From: Lineus longissimus
Taxonomy: Eukaryota > Nemertea > Pilidiophora > Heteronemertea > Lineidae
NCBI RefSeq assembly: GCF_910592395.1
Contig: NC_088308.1
Span: 13,347,001-13,411,000 of the forward strand
DNA length: 64,000 bases
Direction: 5' to 3'
The notes below the pieces were generated by a model. It was not told where the DNA came from. It saw only the letters and a list, made by a program, of their open reading frames with translations, and ran no database searches. The translations under genes and the position numbers were made by a program. Positions 10,426 to 21,795 of the stretch are shown here, in pieces; within the stretch, counting starts at the first letter, position 1, and each line of letters starts with the position of its first letter.

Positions 10426-13400
10426 TTAGAAGTTCAAGATCAATTCTTCTGCATCATTAATGGTGCAGAATGAACCATTCCTGCACCACATATTGTCAAA
10501 TACCATGATTTCATCCTCTAGTTTGTAATAGAGGTAGTCTATGTTGATACGGTATTTTAGAAATGATCTAAAGTTCTCTAGCGAATCGGTGGCTCCTTCA
10601 CCAAAGATTTTATGCACAAGTGCTTTGTAGGCTGCTGCTTGGGCGGTGACAAAAGTGTAATTGATGTACCTGTTTGCGAGAGAGGTGAGGGGTAATAAAG
10701 ATATATAGTCCTTTATCGAGAAAGAGTATTCGTTGTTGACTTTCAGCACTAAGCTTGCTACGCATTGAGCTAGAGGGGTAAGATGATGACATTGTACAAA
10801 GGAATGTAGTAGGTCGTCGTGACTCCCACAAAATAGACAATGGGGGTTGTTTACAAAACCTGCAATATATCTGATCAAACCAGTGGGCATTGCACCATGT
10901 AGAAGTCTAAAATGAATAAACACGTGGTCGTCCTTGATAGGCTTTGAAAACGTAGAGGTGAAGCTGGGAGCAACATCAGACCCGGCCAAAAAATCATCCC
11001 ACCTGTGACCAGGCCTTCTGAAATACTTCTCTTGATAGGCATTCAGACAGAAGACATTATATGCCTGCTTGACTGTTATGGAGGCGAAGGGGAGGTTGTC
11101 CCCGTTTAGGGAGACATCATCACCCTTCTCATGAATCCTTGGAACTGCAACCAGAACATCCCTCAGCTGAGGCTTATCAAAGGAGCTAACGTTTGAAGTT
11201 GGAGATGCGAGAAAATCTACCCATTTCCTAGGAAGGGACTCAACTAGGGCCTTTAGCTCCTTTGAAAGGAGTCGTTTGGAGTTGTCAGGTACAGCTCGAT
11301 GAATTTCATCAATATTCCTGAAGGACAGATCCGACTGGAGAAGATGTCTAAGTAAAGTTACACCAGCCTTGGCTAAGAGCGAGTTTACTGGAGAGAAGTT
11401 AGTGAGAATATCCGGGTTAAAGAAGACTGGTTCGGAGATTATTTGTTCGAGGGTTAGAGTGTCAGGTTCACGAACAATGGAGATCTGGGAGATGGTACGA
11501 ATTGACTCCGAATAGAACCTTGGGAGAGTGCGGATGATCTCGTTTGGAAAACGAGCAACTAGAAATTCCTGGGTATAGTTGAGGCCTAAAAGGCTCTTGA
11601 GGTAGTAGAGAGCAACAGCGTAGCAGGGATGACCCCTTTCCCCGAAAAGGACGTCTCTGAGGAACTGTAGACGGAAAGCTCTGATTTTGCATTTGACATT
11701 GCCAAGCGCAAGGCCACCATCGGAAACTGGTAAAGACATAATTTCCGAAGGTATCCAGTGTTTGTTTTTGGTCCAGAAAAAGTCTAGCATGAGTCTCTGA
11801 ACATCAGCCACCAATGTAGCCGGGGGTGTAATGACTTGAAGCTTGTATACAAGTGTCGACAGAACAAGACTGTTAATAAGCAACACCTTGCCTCTTTCAG
11901 ACAAGCAGTTAAGGACAGGCGTCCATGCCCCAAATTTCACCCTGAGCTTCTCCATGGTGTTATCCCAGTTTTGTTTTTCAAACAACGTTTCGTTGCCGAG
12001 AAAGATTCCGAGACTTCTCACGCCTTTGTTGTTCCACAACAACCCGAGTGGTCGATCAGGTCTATTCCTCCACGCACCGGACCATAGACCTGTGGATTTG
12101 GTATAGTTGACCTTGGACAAACTGGCCCTCTCATAAGTGCTGATACAGTTTTTTAAAGCCACGAACCCTGGATTTGATGTAATAAAGACATTTAAGTCAT
12201 CAGCATACGCACTCTGTTTAGTAGGTGGTAAATCCGTATCTGGAAAAGACAACCCTTGTATATCAGGATTCATCCGAATGTTATTGAGAAGAGGCTCAAT
12301 TGCAATAGCATAGAGCGACCCCGACAATGGACAACCTTGTCGAATTCCACGAGTGAATCCAAAAGGAGCACCAAGAGATCGATTGATTTTCAAAATACAC
12401 TCAGCATCAACGTATAAAAGTTTGATCCAGGATATGTAGAACTCTCCGAAACCAAGAGTCCGGAGGACACGAAAGAGCCAATCATGATCAATCCGATCAA
12501 ACGCTTTTTCCTGGTCAATGGAAACAACTGCAAGATCTAGGTTGTTCTTGTTGTAGTAGAAAAGCGTATCTCGTAGAAGCGATATGTTATTGAGAATTGA
12601 CCTATTTGGAACCGTATACGACTGGTCAGGGTGAATGACCTCCAGTAGGCAGTGTTTTAAACGGTTTGATAAGGCCTTTGTGAAGAGTTTATAATCACAA
12701 CACAGAAGTGATACAGGGCGCCAATTTTTTAGGCAACTGAGGTCCCATTTCTTAGGCAAAAGTGTAACAACTGAGCGTCTACACGATATAGGTAGCTCGC
12801 TTTTTGCGACAGCATAGGTGAAAACATCTAGTAAGTCAGGACCCAGTATGCTCCAAAACGTTTTATAAGACTCAAAAGGTAGACCGTCGATACCTGGGGA
12901 TTTATTACTCAAGCAGGTTGACAAAGCTTCCGTGAGATCATCGAGCGTTAAGGGACTATCACAAGAGTTCCTGAGGTCTTCGGACAGTGTTGGTAGATCA
13001 CGAAGCAAATGATCCTGAGCATCGAAATCAGTTGGCTCCTTTGCGAAGAGATTGGAGTAGAAATCTTTTGCCATATCCCGTATGTCGTTGGGGTCAGTGA
13101 CCACTTCTCCAGATTCCTTCCTCAGGTTAGAAATTGTCCTGTTTATGCCCTTCTTCTTTTCAAAGCTAAAGAAATAAGACGTTGGCGCGTTAAAATGATG
13201 CAAGAACTGGAAACGTGACCGGACACATGCTCCGCGAATTTTCCTTTCCTTCAAAGTCTGAAGTAGCTGCTTTTTCTCCTCAAGCTCAGCTGTATCGGCC
13301 AAGTCGAGTGGCTTGGGAAGCAAGTCCAACCTATGAATCCCTTGATTTGGTTTGTTCTCCTCAGCAGCGGCTACTCTGTTCTTCCTTATGGAATGTTGCT

Positions 13401-14144
13401 TAGAGATCAACCTGAGCCGATTCTTCCCAATTTCCCACCAAAGAGAGAGAGATTCATACTTGGTTTTGCAGGCTTGCCAAGATGTCCAAAAATCACGAAC
13501 TTCCTTGCCATATGCAGTCTCAGAGAGGATATCAGTGTTCAGACACCAGTGTGGTGAAGGAATTGACGTTTTGTTTGGTAACTGGATAAGAAGTTTTACC
13601 GGTGAGTGATCAGACCTGAAAGCTTTCAGGGTCTCCACTTGAGAAATGTGATTTGCAATGTAGTCTGAAACATAGAAACGATCAAGCCTCGCTGCGGAAT
13701 TCCTTAGGTTCGTGCGACAGGACCATGTGAATTTAATCTTATCTATATAATATATATCTATATATTATAAGCCCCATTGTTGGGCGCGTAAACATTTAGG
13801 AAGTTGAGACCGTGTCCTTTGAAGGTACCGTGGATATGAATGCATCTACTAGCTACTGGATAATTGACCGAAACATCATACCCTAGCATCCTGGAAGTGA
13901 AGAGAGTGGCTACTCCTCTAGCATTTATGGTTCCGTGAGAAAAATGAATAGTGCCACCCCAAGCAACGTTCCAAAATGCCTCATCTGCTGTGGAGGCGTG
14001 CGTTTCTTGTAAGAAGTAGACATCCGATTTGAGCAATTTTAAGAAGCTAAGGGTTTCTACACGTTTTAATGAATCGTGACAACCATTAACATTGGCCGAA
14101 ATAACGGACAGAGACAAAATCAATACAACAACCAAACAAGCCAT
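10426..14144 (-). pseudogene. LINE-B ORF2: endonuclease (deleted centre) and RT
   Basis: The first part (13758-14144) is an AP-like endonuclease: SANVNGCHDSLKR, FLQETH with the catalytic Glu, and FLNVYAPNNG. The second part resumes near 13739 (FTWSCRTNLRNSAARLDRF), passes the SDHSPV motif at about 13600, and continues as a 1,070-residue open frame to 10426. In this frame are SPGIDGLPFE near residue 247, NWRPVSLLCCDYK near 305, motif A SIDQEKAFDRIDH near 373, RQGCPLSGSLYA near 433 and YADD near 478-481, then the Tx1-type tail with CLFCGSHDDLLHSFVQC. Between the two parts roughly 95-100 endonuclease residues, including the GDFN segment, are replaced by an AT palindrome (13739-13771). The RT frame has no stop. 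Confidence 0.88.
13739..13771. repeat. AT palindrome at the endonuclease deletion
   Basis: About 33 bp of near-palindromic TATAATATATAGATATATAT-type sequence. It sits exactly where the endonuclease coding sequence is missing its centre, so it marks the breakpoint. Confidence 0.8.
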
Positions 14145-14170
14145 TTGAAGATTCGTAGGTAGATAGAAAG

Positions 14171-16930
14171 TTAGGATTTATTCAGATGTTCGACAAGTCT
14201 TGTTATCTTCCTTTGGTCCCCCAACGAAAGTTTGTTTGTACTTCTGTAGTTGCGAAGACTTCTCTGCAGCTTCCCGACATCATTAGTAAACTCTTTTGCC
14301 TTTAGCAGGGGCTTTGGAGAACCTTTAACGTATTTTAGAAACTCGATAACCCTCCTGTTCGAGAAGAGGTCTCCTGATTCGTTTGCTTTTATGATGGCAA
14401 ATGGGTCAGACTGTACATCTGAAGCTTGAGACAGGTTGTCGAATGAGACGGATATCTGGGACATTGTGTCAAAGGAGCGATCCAGATCCATAGCTGATCC
14501 ATCCTCCTTATCATCATTCCCAAGCTCTGCAAAGGGTGCATTCCCAAGCTCCGCAATGGGTGCATCAGGAGGTTGTGCGTTTGTTGCAGATATAATTTTT
14601 TCAATACGTGGGACCTTGCGCGAGGCCGAGTCACTTTTGTGCGGTGACGTTGATGGGGTAGGCGTCTTTCTAGTAGCTGGATTGGATTGAAGGCACGCTG
14701 GATGACTGTCGTTGTTTGTCGGAACTGAATCACTCTCAGCAGCATTTCCAGACACGTAAAGGGTCGTTAGAGAGAAGTTCAAGCCTTCGAGAGTGAACGG
14801 CAAGCCTGTATCCGCAGGAGTATCCGCTGAGGTCGTGTCAACTGGCAGATGGGGCTGTGCATTGCCAACAAGAGGGTTGAAACTGTCTATTTGAGAGGTT
14901 TCCATAGGATCTGGCAGAGAATCCGTATTCAAACCTAGGCGTGGTTGAGTGTCATCTTGAGAGGAATCTAGATTTTGACGGTCAGTGCTGGCCTTTGGGT
15001 CCACAACAACACTCCTGATTGATTTTGAAACATAGTCTCCAAAGGACTCCTGCGCTGCATGTCCTGTGACAGTGGGAATGGCGGGGTGCTTCTTTTTGGA
15101 TCATTTGTCGAAGCCAACAAATCGGCTTGTGCTTTTCCTGCGACAGGAGGAGCCACAGTAGTTGAATTTGCTTTTGAACGACACCGACGCGTAGGATGGC
15201 CGATTTTCTTACACATATTGCACCGTAGATTGTTATCTGTTGACAAGTAGACCTTGACCATGTCAGGACCAGACGGAACCATCAGAGTGTACGGCAGCTC
15301 TGCCCCGGGATCGAGACTTATCCTAGTTTGTCTACGAAAAGACTTGATGTGACTTAGGCCCTTTTGCCTGGTACCAAGAGGGATGTTCCGAATTGACGAA
15401 GCTGCATTATTATGGCATCGTTGGGCAGAAAGGGTGGTACCCCGGAAATAACTAGAAATATATAACGCAATTGGGGCAAATTGCGAATGTATGCCCCCGC
15501 TCACACCACAAAAGTTTGAAGTGTGTCAAACCTCTAGTTCTTCAGTTAACAATCGGAATACCAAAATCTAAGTTGGCTGCTGGCAGCCATATTGGATTTT
15601 GGAACACGCCCAAAATTGATAGAGAGCATCCCCTGAATGACCATTGCACCACAAAAGTTTGAAGTGTGTCAAACCTCTAGTTCTTCAGTTAACAATCGGA
15701 ATACCAAAATCTAAGTTGGCTGCTGGCAGCCATATTGAATTTTGGGTCAGGCCCAAAATCGACAGGGAACCTCCCCTACAAAACCTCATCACACCACATA
15801 AGTTTCAGGTCTGTCACTCACTTGGTTCTTGAGTTCTTGAGGAATGCGAAAAACCAAGTCGGGCCTGGCAGCCATCTTGGATTTCGGATCGGGCCCAAAA
15901 TGGATAGGGAACCTCCCCTACACTAGGTAATAACACCACATAAGTTTCAGGTCTGTCACTCACTCGGTTCTTAATTTACGGGGCGGAATACAAATCATCA
16001 AGTCGGGGACCTGGTGGCCATCTTTGATTTCGGGTCTGGCCCAAAATCGATAGGGAACCTCCCCTACCATAGACCATTACACCACAAAAGTTTGAAGACT
16101 GTTGGACCTCTGGTTCTCCAGTTAACGAGCGGAATGCCAAAATCTAAGATGGTGGCTGGCGGCCATCTTTGATTTCGGGTCAGGCCCAAAATCGATAGGG
16201 AACCTCCCCTACCATAGACCATCACACCACAAAAGTTTAAAGACTGTTGGACCTCTGGTTCTCTAGTAAACGAGCGGAATGCGAAAATCTAAGATGGCGG
16301 CTGGCGGCCATATTGGATTTTGGAACGCGTCAAAAAACAATAGGGACCCTTTGACACACTAGGCCTACACCCCCTAAAAATTTCAAGTCAGCCGAGCAAG
16401 GGGTTCTTGAGTTATAGTCTGGAATTCAGTGCGGCGGACGCGGACGTGGCCGCGGCCGGAAACCACTCAAGTACATAATGCCCCCACTTTAGCGGGGGCA
16501 TAATGAGATTGGTAGTCGGCTTTCCAACCGGATGAACGTCCAAAAAGTGTCCACTCACAGTCAACCCATGAGCAGTAACAATATTCGCAAAAGTCATAGA
16601 CGTGAATAAAACCTTCGCTTTTCTCTCACATTTAGAACCAGCGACAATATTCTCTGCTCCGACAGTTTTAGCTATTGGGAGTAAGTAATCGTCCAAGGTA
16701 GCGTCATCAATAAACCTGCATTGTATTCCGTGTTCTCGGCTCATACCCCAGAAAATGTCCTCTTTTATCAATTGACTCGTTGGATTATTCAATACCCAAA
16801 TGATTTGCTGCTATTGATTGGTGATCTAGGCCCGTCTGCACTACCAGTGCCTGACGTATGTGTAGGCCTATTGCATGGTGTAGTGCATGCCTTGCTAGGC
16901 CCGGAACCTGAGAATCCTGCATGATTTGGA
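14171..16930 (-). pseudogene. LINE-B ORF1 (interrupted, frameshifted)
   Basis: The N-terminal part lies at about 16503-16930: a Ser/Gly/Pro-rich linker, then an RRM-like segment (QCRFIDDATLDDYLLPIAK, AKVLFTSMTFANIVTAHG, GHFLDVHPVGKPTTNLI). A 1,013-bp element interrupts the next codons. The protein resumes on the other side at 15489 (RNLPQLRYIFLVISGVPPFL), shifts frame near 15.40 kb to ASSIRNIPLGTRQKG and SFRRQTR, and has a perfect CCHC knuckle CNMCKKIGHPTRRC near 15222. It shifts again near 15.0 kb into a long acidic, Ser/Thr/Pro-rich C-terminal region (14171-15004). A short internal duplication gives IAELGNAPFAELGN. ORF1 of this LINE group binds the element RNA, and the knuckle and RRM fold fit that role. 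Confidence 0.8.
15490..16502. mobile_element. TIR element with seven ~144-bp tandem units, in LINE-B ORF1
   Basis: The element starts TATGCCCCCGCTC and ends TAGCGGGGGCATA, inverted repeats matching at 12 of 13 positions, and is flanked by ATG (15487-15489 and 16503-16505). Removing it with one ATG restores a continuous ORF1 frame on the minus strand, which fixes the boundaries. The interior is a tandem array: CACCACAAAAGTTT-type starts fall at 15504, 15647, 15792, 15934, 16080 and 16225, with a partial unit near 16368, at spacings of 142-146 bp. Each unit has an AAGATGGC..CTGGCGGCCAT core and GGGAACCTCCCCTA. The right end contains a strong hairpin (16475-16505). A second copy with fewer units is at 32748-33272. 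Confidence 0.85.
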
Positions 16931-17104
16931 AACCAAAGTTCCTCAAAAGCCCACAAAGGCCGCAAAAAGTGACCTAAACTTATCAGCCAGAAGCTAGCCT
17001 GAATATTAACAAAAACAAAGAACCAAAAAGCGAAAAAGAAACGTGAAACCTAAATAAGCGAAAACTGTGGAAGTATCGGAGACCGACATGAAACGTGACC
17101 TCCC

Positions 17105-17109
<5 letters not shown>

Positions 17110-17145
<36 letters not shown>

Positions 17146-17149
17146 GAGA
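17110..17149. repeat. (GA)n microsatellite at the 5' side of LINE-B
   Basis: Forty bases of GA repeats with one GATA interruption. It flanks LINE-B opposite the tract at 9861-9926. Confidence 0.95.
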
Positions 17150-17741
17150 AAACCAGTGAAGGAAGACCAACGTCTTAATAAGCGAGAAATTGCATTTTTT
17201 TCTTTTTCAGTTTTGGCCTTCTAGTGGCCAAGTGAAGACTCTGATCGAACTGAAAATTGTTGTCGGAGGTTATCTGATGTAGGTTAAATGGCATGAAATT
17301 TCCATTCGGCTATATACTTTAGCACATTTCCTAACCAGCATGAATTCTTAACCACCAAAAATCTATACAGTGAGCAAAATAGCCCCCGGCCTTTTCATTT
17401 TGATGAGTGATCATCTCATTTTATTTTATCCTCACAATTGATGACATTGAATAACGCTTTTGGGTTGCCACGGTTAATAAAGGTATTGGTTTACCTTTGC
17501 AACACAACAGAAACAAGGCCCTCCCATTACAGTGTTGGAGGGGTACAATTGGATAGAAATGATAAATACAGGCCTTATGCCCCTCAAAATAAACTAATCT
17601 TTTGTATGTTTCCTTTTATGTCGTCCTTTCCTCTCCAGGCAAGCAAGTATTTTTCTTGAGCAGACCGGTACCTTTAGCAACCATGCTTATCTGGTGTTCT
17701 AATGATAGTGGCCCAATGGCATTCAATACAGGCCAACTCAC
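17150..17741 (-). other. calcium-channel intron, unannotated part
   Basis: Lies 3' of the S3-S4 exon on the gene's strand. I searched it for the next expected channel exon (the S4-S5 linker and S5) and did not find it. No repeat family is recognised. Confidence 0.5.
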
Positions 17742-17926
17742 CTTAATGGTCTAAGTGTCCTCAGTAAGCGGAGAACTCTCAGAATTCCAAATATTCTATT
17801 GCTACTGCCAGCTATCCATGTGATGAGGGTGTCAACTAAGGAAATGATGACAAGGAAACCATCTAGGACATTCCATCCACTCTTCAAATAGGCATGCTGA
17901 CCAATGATAAATCCTTTGGCAGCAAC
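17742..17926 (-). CDS. Cav3: T-type (Cav3) calcium channel, domain III S2 end to S4 (exon)
   Basis: An internal exon of 185 nt. The acceptor CAG lies at 17927-17929 and the donor AG|GTGAGT falls after 17742. It is read in phase 0 and ends with two bases of the next codon. It encodes 61 residues: the end of S2, then YLKSGWNVLDGFLVIISLVD (S3), then the S4 voltage sensor ILRVLRLLRTLRPLR, with Arg at every third position. The WNVLDGFLV-I-S and LRVLRLLRTLRPLR text is the domain III signature of T-type channels, which pass low-voltage-activated Ca2+ current across the plasma membrane. It joins in phase to the exon at 21354-21422. Cav1/Cav2 and sodium channels fit less well because of the preceding exons. 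The paralogue number is not assignable. Confidence 0.93.
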
Positions 17927-18079
17927 CTGAAAGTGGAGTAGAAGATAAGGAGGACATCATACTGAAAGCTAAATGATATCTATTGTAAATGAATTGGTCC
18001 AGGGACCATGTGCTCACCTTGGGTAACGTGATGCATGTCATTTGCAGTGGATATGAGAAGAACAGGCTCTAGCTAGTTT

Positions 18080-18720
18080 CAACAGTTTTCATTCCATTGA
18101 ATAATATTATTCTTCTCGGCTCATTGGCACCAAAGGAAATTACCAGTACCAAGTATAGCATTTTGATTGTAAAATTGACTGAATTTCAGGGTTATTAAAG
18201 AGTGTACATGTCACATGGAAATCGGTTGACATTAGTTCAACAGTTTAGGAGTAATAGGACTTTGCTGGATTTTCAAGATGGCGGCCTGGTGGCCATATTT
18301 GTCATGGGATTTGACTGAAAATTAGGGATATTTATAAGAGTACATAGATACATCATCACATGAAGTTTGGTTGCAAACCGATCAATAGTTTCGGGGTAAT
18401 AGGACGTTTAACTCTCAAGATGGCCACCTGGCGCCCGTATTGGTAGATGGATTTGACTGAAAATCAGGGCTGTTGTAGAGAGTACATAGATATACAATCA
18501 CATGAAATTTAGTTGCAATCCGGCTTTGTTTAATTTTCAAGATGGCCTCCTGGCAGCTATATTTGAAGTCTGAGCGGGATAGAGGGTCCCTAGACACATG
18601 TTCTCACAAGTTTAGAACCTTCTAGCTCAAATAGAAACAAAACTTGCCACCTATTGGTGGTTTGGTGAACTTTGACCTCTGTGACCTTAAAAAGTAGGTC
18701 AAATCAAAAACCTGGGTGAT
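18080..18720. repeat. interspersed repeat with ~130-bp units and TGACCT motif
   Basis: Three loosely repeated units, each with 'ACATAGATAC..TCACATGAA', 'GTAATAGGACTTTG' and TTTTCAAGATGGCGGCCTGG-type text (18271-18290, about 18413-18435, about 18536-18560). The block then passes into 'ACATGTTCTCACAAGTTTAGAACCTTCTAGCTC' and a TTTGACCTCTGTGACCTT block at 18671-18701. The same order of modules is repeated at 62240-62900, so this is one composite family. It lies in the channel intron. Confidence 0.8.
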
Positions 18721-21353
18721 ATGTCATTTAACCTTATTAGATTATCAAGAATATCTCCCAAACCACAATGGCTACGCATTTCATATTTTTACTAGGCATC
18801 GATGAATATGTTAGTCATAGAACAATGTATGTTAGATAAATTTTTGAAAAAGAGGAAATGGAAAAACAATTATTTCATTCAAAAATGGAATTTTTAAAAT
18901 TTTTGAAAAATCATCCAATTTCAAAATTTCTTGCAGCATCACAATCCCAAAACGTTGTTGAACTCATTCCATTACAAAACCAAGAACTATTAACATTTGT
19001 CTTGAGTCTTTTGCATTTTCTTCCTAAATTTCCCCACCTCAGTTTTAGACTGATAAACCATACTATTGACATGGTCCCCTTTGGTCTTGGACTATGACTA
19101 AGCCACTACTAATAACTCACAAGAGAGTGATGTCCCATTCAATAGGAGAAGGGCTATTTAAGAAGTAATTCATTGGCTGAAGAATTCAGTGATATTCAGC
19201 CACAAAATCATGCAGAAAAAAACAATGGAAGCTGGCTTAAATTGTGTATTTCAGATAAAACAAGTGGGATAAGTAGCTAAATAAATATCAAAGAATTTGA
19301 ATCAACATAAAAAATTGAAATTTGGTGATTTTTAAAAAAATAGGAAAAAATCATCTTTACATTTAATGTTTTTACCCATTTTCCTTGTTTCCAAAACTTA
19401 TCCAAATAGCATTGTTCAATGACCAACAAATTAACCGATACAAATAAACAAATTCAACAAGAATTGATACATTTTCACAAAAATTTGCAAATACAACAGC
19501 TTAGGGATTACTATCAACCAAATTAATGTAAAGGCCATTTTACATGTCTTTTTTACCACAGTTTAAGTTTCCCCTCCATGTTTAACTTGTCTTTTCCTGG
19601 TACCAACTTTGGATTAACCTATATTTGCTGGGACACAGGTTACTTGAGCCCTTGTTTGGTAAGGAAGACCCCTTCCTGACCTCTATCTGTTTTTAGTTTC
19701 TTCCTTTTCATACATGTTTTTCAAGTTTTAATTTTCAAGTCTTTATTTCTGTGAGGAGCAGTCTTGTGATCAATGTGGCCAGCAGAAGAAAAAAACAAAT
19801 ATATCTTCTGTCTCTCTGCCGTTTATACGCCCGTATCCTACTTTTACTCCTATCTACAAACGAAGGTGGAGGTTCTGCAATTGCATATATTGTCCGTCTT
19901 CTTGCAAGAGCTTTCTTCTTCCATACAAATGCTGTAAACACCACCAAAGCAAAAACTCTGCATCTCACCGGCGCCATCGTAAACCATTTTGTATTATTTG
20001 TTGTTGTGATATTTTCGTACCTCCACCGCCAGCAGATTGATCAGCGCCACCAATCGGCGATGTTAGTGACGAACCGGCCTCGAGCCGGATCGAGGCCAGA
20101 TCGTCGAACCGTCCCCGTGTAAAAGCGAAATGAACCGTCCTGAACCGAACACGCCTCGAGACGTCTTGAACCAGCACCGTGTAAAAAGGCCTATTGATAT
20201 TATTGAACCCTTTAATTGTACTGGTTGTATTATAGTTATTTCAGTAGGAAGGATTCTCTAGTGCCTTGCCTGCTCATTCTCACATGTTGTTCCTCCATGT
20301 GCAATATTGCTATTATGTAATAGGTCAACTTGGGTAAGCCCTGAAGGATTGTCCTTGTTTGTCATGCAGATTTGAGTTTCCCTTTGTTAAACCAGTCAGG
20401 TGATATTTATTTACATGTTGTAGGGAATTTATGTCCTTCAGTAAAATGTTTCTTTGTGCTACTGTAAAACCCCCCCAGGAGACGTTACGTCTTTCTAGTT
20501 TTCTTGTCTCTGGTCTTTGGTCTTTGGTTTGCTAAATTTACACAGGGTTTTCTCTGGCTTGTGTATTTTCTCTCGTTTCTTTCACAGGGTTGTTCAACAA
20601 GAAAGTGCTGGCAACATTTAAAATTAATTCCTTGGCGTCTTCAATTATTTCTGTATTTCTTACCATTTGTTTGTATTTTTGAGTTAATTGGTACCGATTG
20701 TGTATACTTGTATTTATTTGTATGTTCTTTGTTTCCAGTAAATCTTCTGCTGCTGCTGCTGCTACTGCTGCTGCTTTTAGCTGAAGATACAAAGTTAGAC
20801 TTATTTTTTGGTCGACAGCCCCCATAATTTATCCGGTAACATTTTTTAGAGTAAAGCAAAGACGGCTTTAACGACCACTCATCATCCCAAGACTTTGTCT
20901 AATGATACTGAAGAACCTGGTCTAACTTTTACTAAGAAAAGGTTTATGTTTAGATGGAACCATTGATTTGTATAACATGTTTATTCCAATGACAATTCAA
21001 GCCCTCAATTATGAATTCACTGCCAGATCCTGGCTAACCCACCTGAGTTACATTTGTAAACTAATGCATAAAGTTTCAAAAAGTGCCCATAGATTAATAC
21101 CCACAGGGCCGTGTAATTTCAACAAAAGAACATCAATTCAGAAATTACTATGCAGTTTTGTGAGAAGAGTATCTATTTCAATATGAATTCAGAAGTTTTT
21201 CTGGCCAAAAGAGAAACAAGCATTGGAAAACAACAAAACAATAACCGATAACAAATCCTGGCAGAATACAAACCATGCACTAATCAACATTTCTGTGGAA
21301 CTATAGTCTATTCGGCCATGCATGAAATTAGATGAAAAAAAGCAATGACTTAC
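18721..21353. other. channel intron: AT-rich DNA, possible repeat at 19.7-20.2 kb, CTG tract
   Basis: Mostly AT-rich and featureless. Sequence at 19950-20190 is CG-rich, with repeated 'GTGTAAAA', 'CTGAACCGA' and 'CTCGAG' words in direct and inverted order ending in CACCGTGTAAAAAGGCC. That looks like one end of a DNA transposon, but the partner end was not found. A CTG trinucleotide tract with one CTA is at 20747-20775. No exon recognised. Confidence 0.45.
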
Positions 21354-21422
21354 CTTTATGGCCATTTCTGAAGTGAACACCACAGTGAACACATAGTTTG
21401 ATATGGTAAGGAACTGGCGTTC
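21354..21422 (-). CDS. Cav3: T-type (Cav3) calcium channel, domain III S2 (69-nt exon)
   Basis: A 23-codon exon in phase 0 at both ends: acceptor CAG at 21423-21425, donor AAG|GTAAGT at 21354/21353. It encodes ERQFLTISNYVFTVVF then TSEMAIK, the S2 helix of domain III, including the conserved Glu of the gating-charge transfer region (SEMAIK). It follows the S1 exon directly (PSSA|ERQF) and precedes the S2-S4 exon (MAIK|VAAK), with both junctions matching the T-type channel protein as I know it. The small size and the long flanking introns (12.1 kb upstream, 3.4 kb downstream) are notable. Confidence 0.92.
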
Positions 21423-21556
21423 CTGAAGAGGAAAACAAGAGCATTCTATGATATTTCACATGTTTTAGTGCAGAACATATCAAATAAAATAGGCATACAA
21501 TAAAGAAGTTTTCATACCATGTATGTACAATTATTGTTGGCCATTCGCTCTTGTTC

Positions 21557-21795
21557 CCCCCCCCCCCCCAACCTATAAGAGGTAAAATTGAGGGTGTCTA
21601 AAAACAAAAGATCGAAGATTCCCAAAACTATAAAACCAAGACTCCGATGTCAACTATAAAATGAAGACCCCCGAACTATGAAATGAAGACCCTAATGTCA
21701 ACCATAAAACGAAGACCCCCGAACAATACAACAAAGACCTTGATGTCAACTATAAAACGAAGAGCCCCCGAACTATAAAGCGAAGACCCTGATGG
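21557..21795. repeat. poly-C tract and ~56-bp minisatellite
   Basis: A run of C at 21557-21570 is followed by tandem units of about 56 bp, each made of two related halves ('TGTCAACTATAAAACGAAGA' plus a run of C, then 'GAACTATGAAATGAAGACCC'). Around three to four units are present, with substitutions. It lies in the 12-kb channel intron next to the S2 exon. Confidence 0.85.

Larger units (their letters stand above)
9927..17109 (-). mobile_element. LINE-B: Tx1/L1-like non-LTR retrotransposon
   Basis: A minus-strand element with a 5' leader (about 16930-17109), an ORF1 with an RRM-like part and a CCHC knuckle, ORF2 with endonuclease, RT and a Cys/His tail, and a ~500-bp 3' UTR. Without the 1-kb insertion at 15490-16502 it is about 6.2 kb, close to full length for this group. 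Both ends abut (GA)n, that is (TC)n on the element's strand. Some Tx1-clade families are known to target TC microsatellites, so target-specific insertion is plausible. Ends are inferred from those tracts, not from a target duplication. Confidence 0.8.

Noticed and set aside
19735-19977. 80-codon minus-strand frame starting MAPVRCRVFALVVF
   Set aside because: Could be the start of a transposon protein next to the CG-rich end at 20.0-20.2 kb, but no domain or partner end could be found.
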